From Morella rubra (Eukaryota; Streptophyta; Magnoliopsida; Fagales; Myricaceae): DNA of 64,000 nucleotides. Shown piece after piece: positions 1-12,200 of this stretch. A program made the position numbers and the translations under genes. Where the stretch lies: positions 10,048,879 through 10,112,878 of the forward strand of contig CM025852.1 of assembly GCA_003952965.2 (NCBI GenBank), given 5' to 3'. The notes below the pieces were generated by a model, which ran no database searches, was not told the DNA's origin, and worked only from the letters and a program-made list of their open reading frames with translations. Positions within the stretch are counted from its first letter, which is position 1; each line of letters begins with the position of its first letter.

Positions 1-1480
1 CTCTAATTTTTTCTTGGAGAGCCACTTTGATCAATCCACGTCACTTTCCGTCTAACTTGAGTGTTGATTTATTTTTGTCTATAATATAAAACTTAGTTTG
101 ATAGCACAAATCATGTCATCTAAAACGATAAGTTAGCCACAATTAAAAGTATCCTTATCGATCAAATAAGTTAATCGTGGAATTCCTTCGAGTTGAGCTA
201 TATATTGACTTCTTGTTCTGTGTCTTTTGAGATATTTGGGTAGAATATCTTAATTGATAACTCTAATTGTCATCGAAATCTGAGTTTCAATAGGAACATT
301 TTTTTCTAGTTCAATAGAACTCTAAGACCATAGTTGATAAGTATTTGATAACCTCACAATTAGAACCCAATTAAAACTCAACGTGGGCATATCATGTGGG
401 CCAAATTCTAACAATTAATTGTAATATAGATTGACAATAGAATAGTAATAATTTTTATAGTTTGTTTAATATGGATCGTCATGTACAAATATTGTGATTT
501 TAGCGAATCATAATAACAATAAAAAAAAGTATCCAACATTGAGTATAAAAAGTTTCTTTTAGAAGGTGCAAACGTATTGAAAGAGACTTAATTAACCAAG
601 TATCTCTAGCTCATTAATTATGCAGCTTGTAAACATGTATGTACATTCACTCACCTCGAGCGTTGTTAGTGGTGCAAGCAAAGGTGTGGTATGTTTCACT
701 AAAATGGACGCGCGGCCTATAATTCAATCAATTTAAACCAAAAAAAAAAAGAAAAAGAAAAAAAAAAAGAGAGAGGCTTCTTTTATATAAATGTCAAAAT
801 TATTAATGTAATATAAAATATTTGAAATTTATTTAAAAATAATTTGCTGTTACGTACGTACATGTAAGTTTGGCAGATTTAAGTCGTCACAAAAGCATGC
901 AATAGTGACTTAAATAATCAATGACTTGCCCTTGTCCCTAGCTACTAGCAAACGAGTTTGGTCTTTGAGGGAGATTTCCCTAAACAAAATTAATTATAAA
1001 GAAAATTTTTAGAAGATTAACGGGGCTTGCCTTTTTCTAAACTAATGGGGTCTGCCATTTGCTCCCAAACTTTTGGTAGACTAATAGGCCTTTTGCAACA
1101 ATTTTTCAACACTTTTTCAACATTTAGGAGCTTTTATAATATTTACGGAATAAGGTGAGATTTGAGTAACTGTTTAAATTGCCTCACTCTTGAATCAGTC
1201 AGTCTATTTATAGGAAGCCTTGTCTAAATTACCTTATCCTTGAACTAGTATGGCAATTCATAGGAAGTCTTCACCAACCTCATGTCTCACATAATTGATT
1301 GGGTTAGGGATAACTCATATATAGTTTATAGTTAATCTCAAGATTACGTGGCTAATTTATTCGTAATGGGTTTTCGTATATTGAGTAGCCGCAAGCTTAA
1401 GATTGGACTCATTCTCACACGTAGCATTGACGAATTGGAGAAACCTGCGTAAGCATTTATAATGGGAGAAAAAGGCCAAG
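1..1480. other. AT-rich intergenic DNA, no gene seen
   Basis: Both strands are rich in stops. The stretch holds a purine run near 738-775 and short homopolymers. No recognisable protein, RNA gene or transposon end was found. Confidence 0.6.
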
Positions 1481-1612
1481 ATGACGGCAGCTCTGGATCT
1501 TCGAGTTCTTGAAAAGTTGGCTAGGCACCCATTGGTTGTAGCTCACATCAATGATGCCATTGTAGGTACCGACGTCTTCAATAATCATTCAAAGCAATTT
1601 GGAGTATTATAA
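1481..1612 (+). CDS. 43-residue open frame, doubtful
   Basis: An ATG-initiated frame of 43 codons sits in a short, less AT-rich island. Its peptide has a leucine-rich helix-like stretch (LRVLEKLARHPLVVAHI). I do not recognise the family, and no splice partner is evident nearby. It may be an exon fragment of a decayed gene or a chance frame. Confidence 0.15.
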   Translation: MTAALDLRVLEKLARHPLVVAHINDAIVGTDVFNNHSKQFGVL

Positions 1613-2098
1613 TGTAAGTCTTTGTACGTAATAATTACTGGTTCATACAAAAGATGTTCTGAAACAGAAATTTTCTGATTTCAATCTGTTATGTTTGTTA
1701 ATGTGGTGAAGTGACTGCAGTCCAGTGAAAATTTGTTTGAGAAAATATTTTGATTGTAAAGGATTTCTTTTTGGAAGATAGTAAAAATTGTTTTTATTTT
1801 TGTATTTGTTTAGTGAAATGTTTGTCTTTTGATTTTTCATATTTTTTTTTCAAAAAAATTAAGATACCTACTTTCAAAGGTGATATCTCAATAGTTGGAA
1901 GGACAAACATATACTCTTCAAAGAATCCTATTCAATGGATGGGTGTACGTTCGAATCCTACTGCTTGCGAGTTAATCTTGACTTAAGGTGGTGTTTAAGT
2001 GTTAAAATTTTGAGGTATGAGAGTATGGAAAAAGATAAAAAGAGAGAATATTTGAATGAATATTATAATGAAAAAGAATATTTGATGGGAGAGAGAGA

Positions 2099-2388
2099 GA
2101 GAGAGATTATTTTGTAGTTTTTTTTTTAATCAGGCTCAAAATTTTGGCATTCATTAAATGATACTTAGGTTATGGGGTTGGTTCAAGTATACGAGGTTTG
2201 CCTTGTGTTCTTACCCTGGTCAATACATTTCTCAGTTGGGTCAGAGAGAGATTATTTTATAGTTTTTTTAATCATACTCAAAATTTTGGCATTCATTAAA
2301 TGACACTTAGGTTATGGGGTTAGTTCAAGCATACGAGGTTTGCCTTGCGTTCTTACTTCGGTTAGTATATTTCTTAGTTGGGTCAGGT
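2099..2388. repeat. Two-copy tandem repeat, unit about 145 bp
   Basis: The segment starting GAGAGAGATTATTTT at 2099 recurs at 2244. Both copies continue through a shared stretch containing TTGGCATTCATTAAATGA and end in TTAGTTGGGTCAG or CTCAGTTGGGTCAG. Copies differ by scattered substitutions and a shorter T run in the second. A GA microsatellite lies at the left border. Confidence 0.85.
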
Positions 2389-2540
2389 CCGTCTGAACCT
2401 AATGCACAAAAGTCGAGAAAATTGGGAGGTTGAAAATATTTTGAGTGTTAGAATATGTTCCAATAAAGAAATTAATTTGAGATAAAAATTGATATGAAAT
2501 ATGGTATTCAAACCTCACCTTTAGATCATTTTTTATTTAG

Positions 2541-2900
2541 GATAAATATATTTTTCGCTGTTGAACTTTGGGAGGTCTTGCACATTGCGCCTCAAATTTT
2601 GAATTTTAAAACATTTCATCTCTAAACTTTTGGGAGTCTGACACATTACACCGCAAGCTTTGTATTTTAAGACATTCCACCCTTGATTTTTTTGCGTGCG
2701 ATTTTACATTTATACCTCAAACTTGTTTTACGCTGACCTCATGTTAAAGGTATATTTTAAAATCATAAGAAAAAAAATTGAGTTGACAGAAAATTTCAAA
2801 ACCTCCAAAGTTCAGAGGTAAAATATCTTAAAATTTAAAGTTTTGGGTATAATGCGTAGACATCTCAAAGTTCAGAAGTAAAAATTGTATTTATCATTTT
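2541..2900. repeat. Foldback (inverted-repeat) element
   Basis: The left part (AACTTTGGGAGGTCTTGCAC) and the right part (AAAACCTCCAAAGTTCAGAG) are imperfect inverted copies. The family reappears at about 9.9, 53, 54.6, 57, 59.6, 62.5 and 63.2 kb. No coding capacity. It looks like a non-autonomous DNA transposon relic; the superfamily is not determined. Confidence 0.6.
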
Positions 2901-3191
2901 TTTTATTTTAAATTATCATCTCTTGAAATAATTCTTTTTTTCTTATGTACCTAAAAATATGGAAACGCTACACAGATGACATTTATCTTTTTTTTTTTTT
3001 TTTTTTTTTTCTTGGTAAAGATGACATTTATCTAATATCTAAAGGTCTCGATGTGGCGTGAGAGAGGAGCGGACCTACATGGAAAGTCGTGGCCGAATGC
3101 ACTCCCAGTATCCTCACACGCTACCGCCTACCGGTGTCAAAAATTCAAAAGTGGCATCAGACGAGTGCTCACGCGCTCCCCACACGGGTCC

Positions 3192-3198
3192 TATATAA
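3192..3198 (+). promoter_or_regulatory. TATA box of the SAUR-like gene
   Basis: TATATAA lies in a locally GC-richer stretch 433 bases before the SAUR-like ATG. If used, transcription would start near 3225, giving a leader of about 400 nt. That leader contains a five-codon upstream ORF (ATG at 3571, stop TAG at 3586-3588). Confidence 0.5.
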
Positions 3199-3630
3199 TG
3201 CAAGTCGGCAGTCGTATTCCAATTCCTAACACCCAAGAGATTCTTCCTCACTCCAACGGCTCCATTGCCAGCAAAACCCGAAGCTGGCAAATAACAGAGA
3301 GGCACATCTGCACAAACCAATATAACTCGTCGGTTTGTAAAGACTTTCGTCTCTCTGGTCGGTAGTTTGGCCTATTCAATACGATCCTTTGGGCATCCTT
3401 TAGTCCTATTCTCGTCAATTCCTTCGCTTTCACTTCCAAACGGCAAACACCCAAGATCCAGAAACCACCCACAAGACACATTCCCATTTACATATAGTCT
3501 CGTTAACATTACTCATTCATTCGCATAATCCCTTTCACCAACCAAGAGATCTTAGACTCGCTCTCGCTTTATGACCATTTTCCATTAGTATCATCATATA
3601 GAACTCTTGGCACGCAAAAAGTATTTGCTA

Positions 3631-4011
3631 ATGGATTGCTTGGTATTGCCGCTGGCTCTCATGAGGAGGTGCTACACGGGGAGGTCACGGCTAGGATACC
3701 GGCCTTTGGCGGATGATGGTTTCGACGAGTCGGGGCAGCTAGTTACGGTGGTAGTCGGAAAGGAGAAGAGAGAGTTCTTGGTGGATTCATTCGTCTTAGA
3801 AGCTAACCCCTTTCGGGCTTTGATCGAGATGATGAAGAAGGATGATCGTAAGGAGACTCTGGGCACCGAGAGAAGCAAGAAGAGGGTGATTTTTGTAGAT
3901 GTGGACGCCATTTTGTTCGAGCACATGTTGTGGTTGATGCATAACGATTGTTCGTCTTTGTTTAAGCTCAACCTCAAGGAGATAATTGACTTCTATGCTC
4001 AAGATTATTAG
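3631..4011 (+). CDS. SAUR-like auxin-responsive protein (SAUR76-79 type)
   Basis: A single-exon frame of 126 residues. The N-terminus is basic (MRRCYTGRSRLGYRP), followed by a SAUR core: TVVVGKEKREFLV at about 39-51, a VLEANPFRALI strand-helix segment, then VDVDAILFEHMLWLMHNDCSS and an LKEIIDFYAQDY end. The pair 'LFEH.LW' and 'FYA' near the C-terminus is the mark of the SAUR76-79 subgroup, as remembered. SAURs of other groups inhibit PP2C-D phosphatases to promote cell expansion; the role of this subgroup is less settled. I start at the first ATG (3631), since the frame upstream opens only with TTG. Lack of introns and small size fit the family. A short uORF lies 43 bases before the start. 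SAUR membership is fairly sure; the subgroup is an inference. Confidence 0.75.
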   Translation: MDCLVLPLALMRRCYTGRSRLGYRPLADDGFDESGQLVTVVVGKEKREFLVDSFVLEANPFRALIEMMKKDDRKETLGTERSKKRVIFVDVDAILFEHMLWLMHNDCSSLFKLNLKEIIDFYAQDY

Positions 4012-6030
4012 AGAAACGGAGACACAACCTCATTGTTCATTGATCAGGTACTCCACTAATTTGTGTTGCCTGCGTCCTGCATGAACGCATTACGTACCAT
4101 ATTCTCTCATTCCTTTGATTTTCAGATTCTCTCTCTTTCTTTTTACTGATCATGATGGTCTATAACCTAACTAATTTTTGTCATTTTAGACCCTTTTTGA
4201 GCTAAAATAAGTAAGTTTTTTCATTCGACAGAGGAATGGGCGACCATATTTGAGAGCCAGTTCCGGACATTGGAGGAATATTGGTATCCATCGTTGATCT
4301 GCAACGCTCCTCTGCAAGATAAAAGAGGAGGGCCCCATTCAGAACTTTGGTGGCACAGCCTGTTCCTAGTTTCTGAACTAATTTTTGTGTCGTACGTTTG
4401 TAAAGTGAATTTCTTTTTAATTTTTTAGGGTAGGGACGGCAGCCAAACATTGGGAGTTTCACCAAGATTAAAAATATATAAATAATGTAATATGAAGAAG
4501 GCTTTTTCTGCCTTTTGAGGATTACTCCAAAGTTTTGCCGCGACATATGAAATTTAGATTAGTAAAGCTTTCTTCAAGATTGTCTAACTTATGGTGTTCA
4601 TGGAATTGAAGGAGTATTCATATATATATATACTACCTTCAAGTGGTTGGGATTAATTAAGCACGTCAATCTCCTATGATCATGAACTAATTTTCTTGCA
4701 ATTATATATTCCATAAACTTTAAATTTGCTTAATGTTTGATCAGATTTTGCTGATACTGATCTTTGAGTTCTCCGTCTTAGGATGACGAAACAGCTTGAA
4801 ATTAACCCTAAAAACCATGCGACAACGGGATAGAAAAAGTTATTACTGGTAAATTAAGCAAATTGTTGGGGATCAGAAAGTACCAAATGATCAGGAATTC
4901 AGCTAGCATGATGCTTTTGAAAATTGAACTTTTCTCAAGTTTTTCCATCTTTTAAAGATTGAAAGTTGTTCTGTACCCTATTGTGATTGAAAATTGGTTA
5001 TTTTGGTTGTCGGGTTAAGATTTTATTGTTTTTCTTTGGCTGCCGCTCATAGTTTCTGTTAGAGTGGATTTCTCTGATAGTGTTTAATTAGATTTTAGGC
5101 GAGCTAAAATGGGCAGTACAAACAGTACAAGAAATTTAACTTTTGGTGTCAAAAGAAATTTGTCACAAAAAACTCTAATTTCATCATGCAGATGGCTCAA
5201 GAACTATGTCCTCAAATTGTAAAGGAAGCTTTTCAAGTCTTGATTTTTTTTCTTTTGTTGTATTTGAATGACCTTTGAACGCACTCTATAGCAAACAAAA
5301 GATATCTTTTTGAGACTCCAATTCAAACCAAGGATACCAACTTGAGATCTATTTTGTTCAAAAGATTTTGAACACCTTTTGAATGCAATAATCTATTTAG
5401 CAAAATTTCAGCTTTATCTTCGAAGGGCTCTAGAAATGTTCTTCAAGTGCTACTTCAAAGTTAGGCTTTTATCCACTCAAGTTCAAACAAGATATCAACA
5501 CTTCTCAAAAAGACTTCCTCTTGATTTAAAATAGAATGATTCTAATTCAAATTCCATTAAATACAAACTAGTACGGAATGCCAATTCCCCCCGTAAAGGG
5601 ATGCTTTAAATCTAGAGAATGTCAACTACTCGATCTTATCATCAGATGAGATAATGTAAAGAACAATGGATGTCAAATTAGCTGATTCCAAAGGTTAAAT
5701 ATTCAAGACTCTATCTAGGTAACTTAACTCAACCCTAAATCTTAGGTAATGTTTGGTTAACCTACCATCCTTTGGTTCAAGTTATTTGGTCACAACTTCC
5801 ACTGGTCCATTCCATCCTCAGGATTTTGGTGCCACCAAACAATTACCTTCCCAAGTATGAGGTATCAATTCGTGACCTTCAATGTCTTCATGAACGCATG
5901 TATCAGACTTCCAACAATTTAACAGCACCACACACTTTACTTGGACTCGAACACAACCTACAAGTCCTTAGTTCAAGCCTAGTTTAGGCTTTTCTGAATT
6001 GTATGGACCTTCAGCTCAAAGCATCCTTTT
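4012..6030. other. Gene-free stretch after the SAUR-like gene
   Basis: Contains the SAUR 3' flank and AT-rich DNA. A 71-codon open frame at 5772-5987 has no recognisable domain and no splice context, so I treat it as chance. No mobile-element ends were identified. Confidence 0.5.
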
Positions 6031-6039
6031 TAACTTTCA

Positions 6040-7870
6040 GAAACTATGCCTTATACAGTCTCTACACTTCCTGTTTAACCTTCTAATCTTTGTAGAGTAT
6101 TCTGTAGTCACAGGCATATACACATGCCTTGAGTATCTGTGGGGGTTGAGATGACGGTCCACTTCTATTAGGGAGTCCAGCTGTTTAGTTTCAAAGCAGA
6201 ATCTTTGTAATTGCCTGCCCAAAAATGTTTTGTATAAGACAGTGATACTTCCTGAAAAAGAAAAAAAAAAAAAAACCATCATGGCCGGCAAGGAAAACAA
6301 CTGTGACTCTTGGAATCACGTTATAAGAAAGACATTAATAGAAATACATCCTTTCCTGAGATAATTGCTTCTCCAAAAAAGGGACTTTGAATCCACCAAA
6401 ATTATTCCAGTGCACGAGGAAAAAATATTTAAGAAGTTAATGCTTGATGATTAGGATCTCAAAAATATGAAAAGAACCACATTCATCTTCCTCAATTGAA
6501 TAAGTCAACCGAATTGCTGTTCGAAGAAGAATTCCCATTGTGACAAGCACCAAAGATCATAATGTAAGAAAGAAAGGAATAGAGATGAGATGGCTTCATT
6601 TAATCGAACGCAGTGCAGATAGAATAAAACAACTTTTTAGAGATACTTTGCTGACTTGTTGTGACCATTATATGGAACAAATGGCCAAAGGAAGAAAGTG
6701 GAGTTCATAGGTCTTGCACCAGTGGGAAAGGAGACAAAAACTGGCACCCACTCAAGGTATGTAGGACCAACACATTGAGTTGCTTAAAATGAAGCCTATC
6801 CTTACTTTAATGAAGAAATTTTAAGGAAAGAGGACCATGAGTTCTGATCTATATCCAGGGTAATGTCTTCAGAGCATTTGCAATTTTGATGCCTAAACCA
6901 CTTGCTATTGACCTATTTTGATGTGTAAAACAGCTCATCCTGTTAAGTAGACCTATACTACCACCAATTCTCATAGCAGGTAAATTCACAGTAACCTGTA
7001 ACTCAAAAGCTATCCTTGATATGAAATCTAATCTCCAATTCAAACATCGAAATCCTTGAATCTACTGCAGTCAGAGGCATAAACACTTGCCTTAATAAAT
7101 GCTGTTGTAGTTGAATTGATAGAGTCCACTTCTATTGGTTAGCCCATCTGTTTTCGGGTTTTCGGGCGAGAAAGGGGATCTCTGTCATTACCTGCACATG
7201 AAATGTTTATATCAGATATTGCAACTTTTGAAACTGAATACACGAACATAACAAAAATTTTACAAGAGAAAATGTATCAAACATTTTCAAGAAAGGACTA
7301 AAGACATAATAAAGTTCATTCCGGGGCATGAAAAAATACTTTTGAAAGTCATTAATGGTTGATGATTTGAATCTCACAAATATGAAAACAAAACTAATTA
7401 AGCTGATTGGGTTCTCCAGTTGAAAAGTCGACCAAATAGTTGACCTAAGGAGAATTAACCCTTGCCGAAGACATTGTGGATGGTAAATGAAAAAGATGGG
7501 GGTACCTTCTTGGAACCAAAGGGGCGCAACTACTATGAAATAACCTTGTGCTAAGATATTCTGCTGGCTGTGTTTGAAACCAGTAGTGGTGAGAACAATA
7601 TTAAGGAACTTTAAGATATTTCGTGACTTTATTTGACCATTATATAGTGGGGTTCATAGGTTTTCCAGCAACGAGAAAGAAGCAGAGACAAACAGGCATT
7701 GTCCTTGATAAGGTCCAGAGGACTATGATATTGAGTAGCTTAATATAATGTCTGTCCCTATTTTAACAGGGAGAATCCTAAGAAAAGCAACCATGACTTC
7801 TCATTTATATCTTCAGTAACCTCTTCAGGGTTTTGTAGGACATTACTCAACATATAAATGAAAAAGCAGG
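6040..7870. repeat. Diverged tandem duplication, unit about 0.95 kb
   Basis: Blocks in the first half recur in the same order in the second. Examples are GGCATATACACATGCC (about 6114) with GGCATAAACACTTGCC (about 7077), GGTCCACTTCTATT with GAGTCCACTTCTATT, and GTTCATAGGTCTTGCACC (about 6702) with GTTCATAGGTTTTCCAGC. The order and spacing hold over some 850 bases. No frame is conserved between copies, so this is non-coding or decayed. On the minus strand both copies keep a CAG acceptor-like site before the shared block. Confidence 0.6.
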
Positions 7871-8410
7871 GGTTTTACTTTCTGAGATATCTTAATGGAG
7901 GAAAAGAACGGATCAAAAACTGCTCACATACTTTAGACCTTCAAAGTGATGGCAGATGAAGAACGTAACATCTGGTGTGGGGACTGAACACTAATCTGAA
8001 TCCTGAAAATCTCTTTGGTCTCATTTCAAGTTGAATTGTAAGAGCTGCATGGCTTAAAAATGAAAAGGGAGAGAATAAATTATACTGCACCTGTTGTCAA
8101 GGGGTTAGCAGGTGGAACAAATATTACAAAAATTGAAAAAATACATCCAGATCAAACAGCCAATGGACAACAAATAACATTGTGGCTTTGAAGATAATGA
8201 AAGTCAGGAGTAGGTCTAGTCAGGGACCATGCGATCAAAGCTTTCTATCGGCATTGAAAACACCATCAAACACTATGAATTGCCACCAAGCATTAAAAAC
8301 AGCAGACTAGAAGATATCAACCCGATCCATTTTTCCAAGTCCATCATTTTATGTCAACATTTTCTTAGAAAATCACCTAAACCTATGCAACAATATATGG
8401 CAAATCCCAC

Positions 8411-8522
8411 TTGTAGTGTTTCCGCTCTTCTGCCTCCTTTTTGTATCATTTTGCTTGTCATTTTTAGGTTTGTTCAAGTACTTTTTCGTAAAAGAGGGCA
8501 GAAGAGCAGAAACACTACAACA
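8411..8522. ncRNA. Long-armed hairpin, microRNA-precursor-like
   Basis: The arms are 8411-8441 and about 8490-8522. They match over about 31 positions with two mismatches and one G-U pair, around a loop of roughly 48 nt. The core TTGTAGTGTTTC / GAAACACTACAA and CTCTTCTGCC / GGCAGAAGAG pairs are exact. Size, loop and pairing suit a plant MIR precursor on either strand. I do not recognise a known mature miRNA in it. A small inverted duplication or MITE remnant is the alternative. Confidence 0.4.
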
Positions 8523-9234
8523 AGGGTTGAGAATACACAGCTATATTAAATCAAAGTCAGGAACGAGGCTGACAGCACTTTATCAATAACTTTTGATCTG
8601 GCACCAATATAGAAAGTTCCCAACTAGTATGAGTGATGCTTAGTAATATTACCAGCACTTTAAAAAAAATGTTGATAATAACAACTCCACACTGTAAGAA
8701 TACTTCTCTATAAATTCAAAATACAGTAAAATGAAGCACTTTCTTCTGCTGTTCTACAAACAAAAAAGGGAGAAATAAACCATAACTGTAAGCACAAACC
8801 CTCTAATCTCATTACGAACCACAAATCAAACAATGAAGAGGTCAAGAATTAAGGCATAATTCACAGCAGTGACTTGCTTTGCTGCTCCCTAGAGTAGCAT
8901 ATTGTGCCTTCCAAAGGAGACCAGGAACTCGAGTATAGAGGTGGAAAAATGAGGGAATTTCCTTCACAGATTTGTGGCAAGAGCGAAATGAGGCTTGCAT
9001 AACTACTTATTGATTACGGGATGAGCTCTATCAAAAAGAACAATTGCACCTTTTAAAGGTTAAACCATGAAGACTGAAGTTAAACTCTGAAGAATCATTT
9101 GAACTGTACCCCAACCTGCCTGAAAAAGAACTAAAATTATACCTATCATGCAGATCACGTTTCAGACTCTTAATTGCATCAAACCACACTGCACAACATC
9201 TCCCAGCCTCCAAATTATCTGATAGTAGGCACAA
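8523..9234. other. 3' flank of the BTB gene
   Basis: Directly follows (on the minus strand) the BTB stop codon at 9235-9237 and probably holds its 3' UTR. No clear polyadenylation signal could be fixed. Contains no convincing gene of its own. Confidence 0.4.
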
Positions 9235-12200
9235 TCACCTAGTGTTGCTATCGCCTTCTTGAGAAAGTCGTACAGAAGCAGCACGGACCATATCAATTAG
9301 CATGTCATCCAATGCTTCAAGCTCACCAGAATCACGTAGTTGAGGATACAAAGGGGCCATATAATTAGCAGCAATGTCAGCCAACTTCCACAAAGCATAA
9401 TTAGCAGCAATTTGGATTATTTTAATAGACAAGGGTCTGGCAGAATCAAGACAAGAACAAATTACATTTGAGCATGATTCCTTGACATCTTCCAAAAACC
9501 AGAAATCAGCAAGCCAACAAAGCTCTATATATGGTTGCAACTTGCACAGCTTTTCATCGGTACCCATATTATCCCATAAACATCCAGAGGGAGGGTTTGG
9601 CAGGTCATTGGAGTAGAACCAATACACCAATTTCACCAGTGCTTCCCAGCTAACGGGGACCTTTATTGTTTGAGAACGGCTGCACAAGTAAAATAACATC
9701 TCAGGAAGGGGAACAGACCTGCAAAAGAGTACCAAAAATGAAGGGGGGGAAGAGGGAAGAATCCATTGTGTTTGGCTGTCTAGGGGAAAAGTCACTTTGG
9801 TCCCCCGAACTATGGGTTTGATGACACTTTAATAATAATAAAACAAAAGAACAGACCTACAAAAGAGTACCAAAAATGAAGGGGGGGGGGGAAGAGGGAA
9901 GAATCCATTGTGTTTGGCTGTCTAGGGGAAAAGTCACTTTGGTCCCCCGAACTATGGGTTTGATGACACTTTAAGGGTTTAAACTACCAAGTTCGTCACA
10001 TTTAGCCCCCAAACAAACAAATTTATGAATATGTGACCTCTAATAAGATCCGACCGTAAAAAACGTGCCACATAACCCAATTATCACACTTATTAACCAT
10101 AGGATCTACTTAAAAAGCACACATTGATGAAGTTTGGTAGTTTGAGGGCTAAATATGATGAAAATGGTGGTTCAGACAGAAAAAGAGACATTGATCCCAT
10201 AGTTTATGGGTGCAAAATGAAGTTTCTCATATATTTAAAGTACCCTCAAGATAATATGCCAGCCCCATTTTGGTTATGCACATAAGAACTCTAATTTATA
10301 AGAATCCACAAGCATGTTTTGTTAGTTCCATTTCTAAAGAGACTATCATCATAGTATGAGCACCTAGTGGTATAGCAGAGAAATATGCATGCACCTCTCT
10401 TGCATTCCTGATTGAAACAAAGCCTGCATGTAATCAGAGCTTGACCACAAAATGACCTTGTGAACATGCATATGTGGCATTGATAGAGAGCAAAGGCTGC
10501 ATGTCCAGCATATCACTTCTGTTGCTTTAGCTTCCAAGATGATATCTCTGAAAGGAAAAACAAAGTACACTGAGATCTTTGCTTTTCAAAAACTGAAATA
10601 ATAAAGGAAACATTTAAGATTCTTCTCTAGGAAGACACTTATTCCCTCCCTAAACTTTGACTCACTTGAACACCTTATTTGTTGATCAAAAAAGCTCCTA
10701 CCTATTATCATTAAATATGGTAACGCACAATGCAGTTCTTAGCCCTAACATATAACTATGCCCTCAGAATTGAGCAGCATTTAGCGGCCAGGATGGCAGA
10801 TGTCCCTAGGTTGCATGGAAAATCCAGAAACAGCTTTCTAATTGACAAACAAGCAGGCAAAAGGATTCGTGTAGGCCTCCAAAGTACAGAGCTTAACAAA
10901 ACCTCCTTGTCAAGTTTAGAATGGGAGCAGGATTAACAAAAAAATATATTAAAAAAAAAGGCTGATAAGAAGCCAAAGCAAGAAGTCCCCAAGTAAAATA
11001 TCAATGAGAAAACCATACGAGAATGGAAGTCCAGCTTCACCAAGAGCCAGAGAAAGATCAGAGCTAGGGAAAGGAGTGCCCCACTTTGGACTTTTTCTAC
11101 AAATCAGTTGAAATAAAGGCAAAAGATTACAACGTTTAGCAAGAGTCTTCAATTTCTTCACTAGTTCCTCTCCTGCTCTGAAATAACCCATGTAAACATA
11201 TTCCAACAACTTCATCAATGCCTGGTGATCAACATGAGTTGATAAACGAATCTCTTTCTGAAGCTCTCCATGCAATTGCTCTGTTAAATCTCCGACTAAA
11301 GAACCATCAGATGTTTTCTCATTAAGTTGGCGTTCTCTACAAGGCAGCAGTGAAGAGCATCGGATGGCGAGAACAACACCATGAACGCTCAAAGACTCCC
11401 CATTTGCAAGTATGAGTTGCGTATCCGAATATTCCTTCTCAGTAAGTGCTTTCCCAATCCTTTTCTCAAGTTTACTTGGAAAACCATACACTCCTAAGTA
11501 ACTAAGAACATAAGCAGCATACCATCTGAGTCCAGAAGTAGAAGTGCCAGTGCAGATTTCCAGGAGTTTGCTAACTAGATCATCTTCACTATATGCCATC
11601 CCACCAGCAAATTTATCTGAAATATTTCTCAAGGAGCCATAATCGTGCATCAACTCAGCCAGCCCCCACAAACTATAAAGCAAAGGAATGTCTTTGCCTT
11701 CCCAGTCCTCTGTAAAAACCCAACAACAACTCCTCTCCAGAAATGTATCGTGCAAATGAGAAACAAAGCTCAGCCTCCGTACATGGACATCATTGTCTAG
11801 GCACCATTTTACAAGAGCCACTAGTGTCTTTACCGCTTCACTTTTGATAAGGTACCTCCGATATTGTGGCAAACCTGAATAACATGTCAGACCCATCAAG
11901 TTAATGACAAGTTTAAGTGCATTAGGCATCCCAATGTTGCTCCCAGAGGTTGTATAATTCAGGGTATGCATTATGTGCTTCAAATACTCCTTGCCATTTG
12001 GTTTTAATACTTCAGATAGTATGAATCTGGTTCTCGAGGAAATATACTTGCAGCGAGAAAAAATCATCAGGATAACTGCCCTTGACGCTGGTTCACTTTT
12101 GAAGGTATCAACAATATTTTCTTGACATATTTGACTCCATTTGCGAATTGCATCCAAAAAGGCCAAGCTATTACGAATCCAAATAGCAATCGGAAAACTT

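Noticed and set aside
4202..4546. 114-codon minus-strand frame after the SAUR-like gene
   Set aside because: No domain, no splice context, and composition like the AT-rich flank; probably chance.
9718..9795. Upstream extension of the last BTB exon as ordinary coding
   Set aside because: Family proteins, as remembered, run directly from the MQE segment to SQTIKVPVSWEAL, which fits the acceptor before 9679; the extension reads into intron and duplicated repeat.
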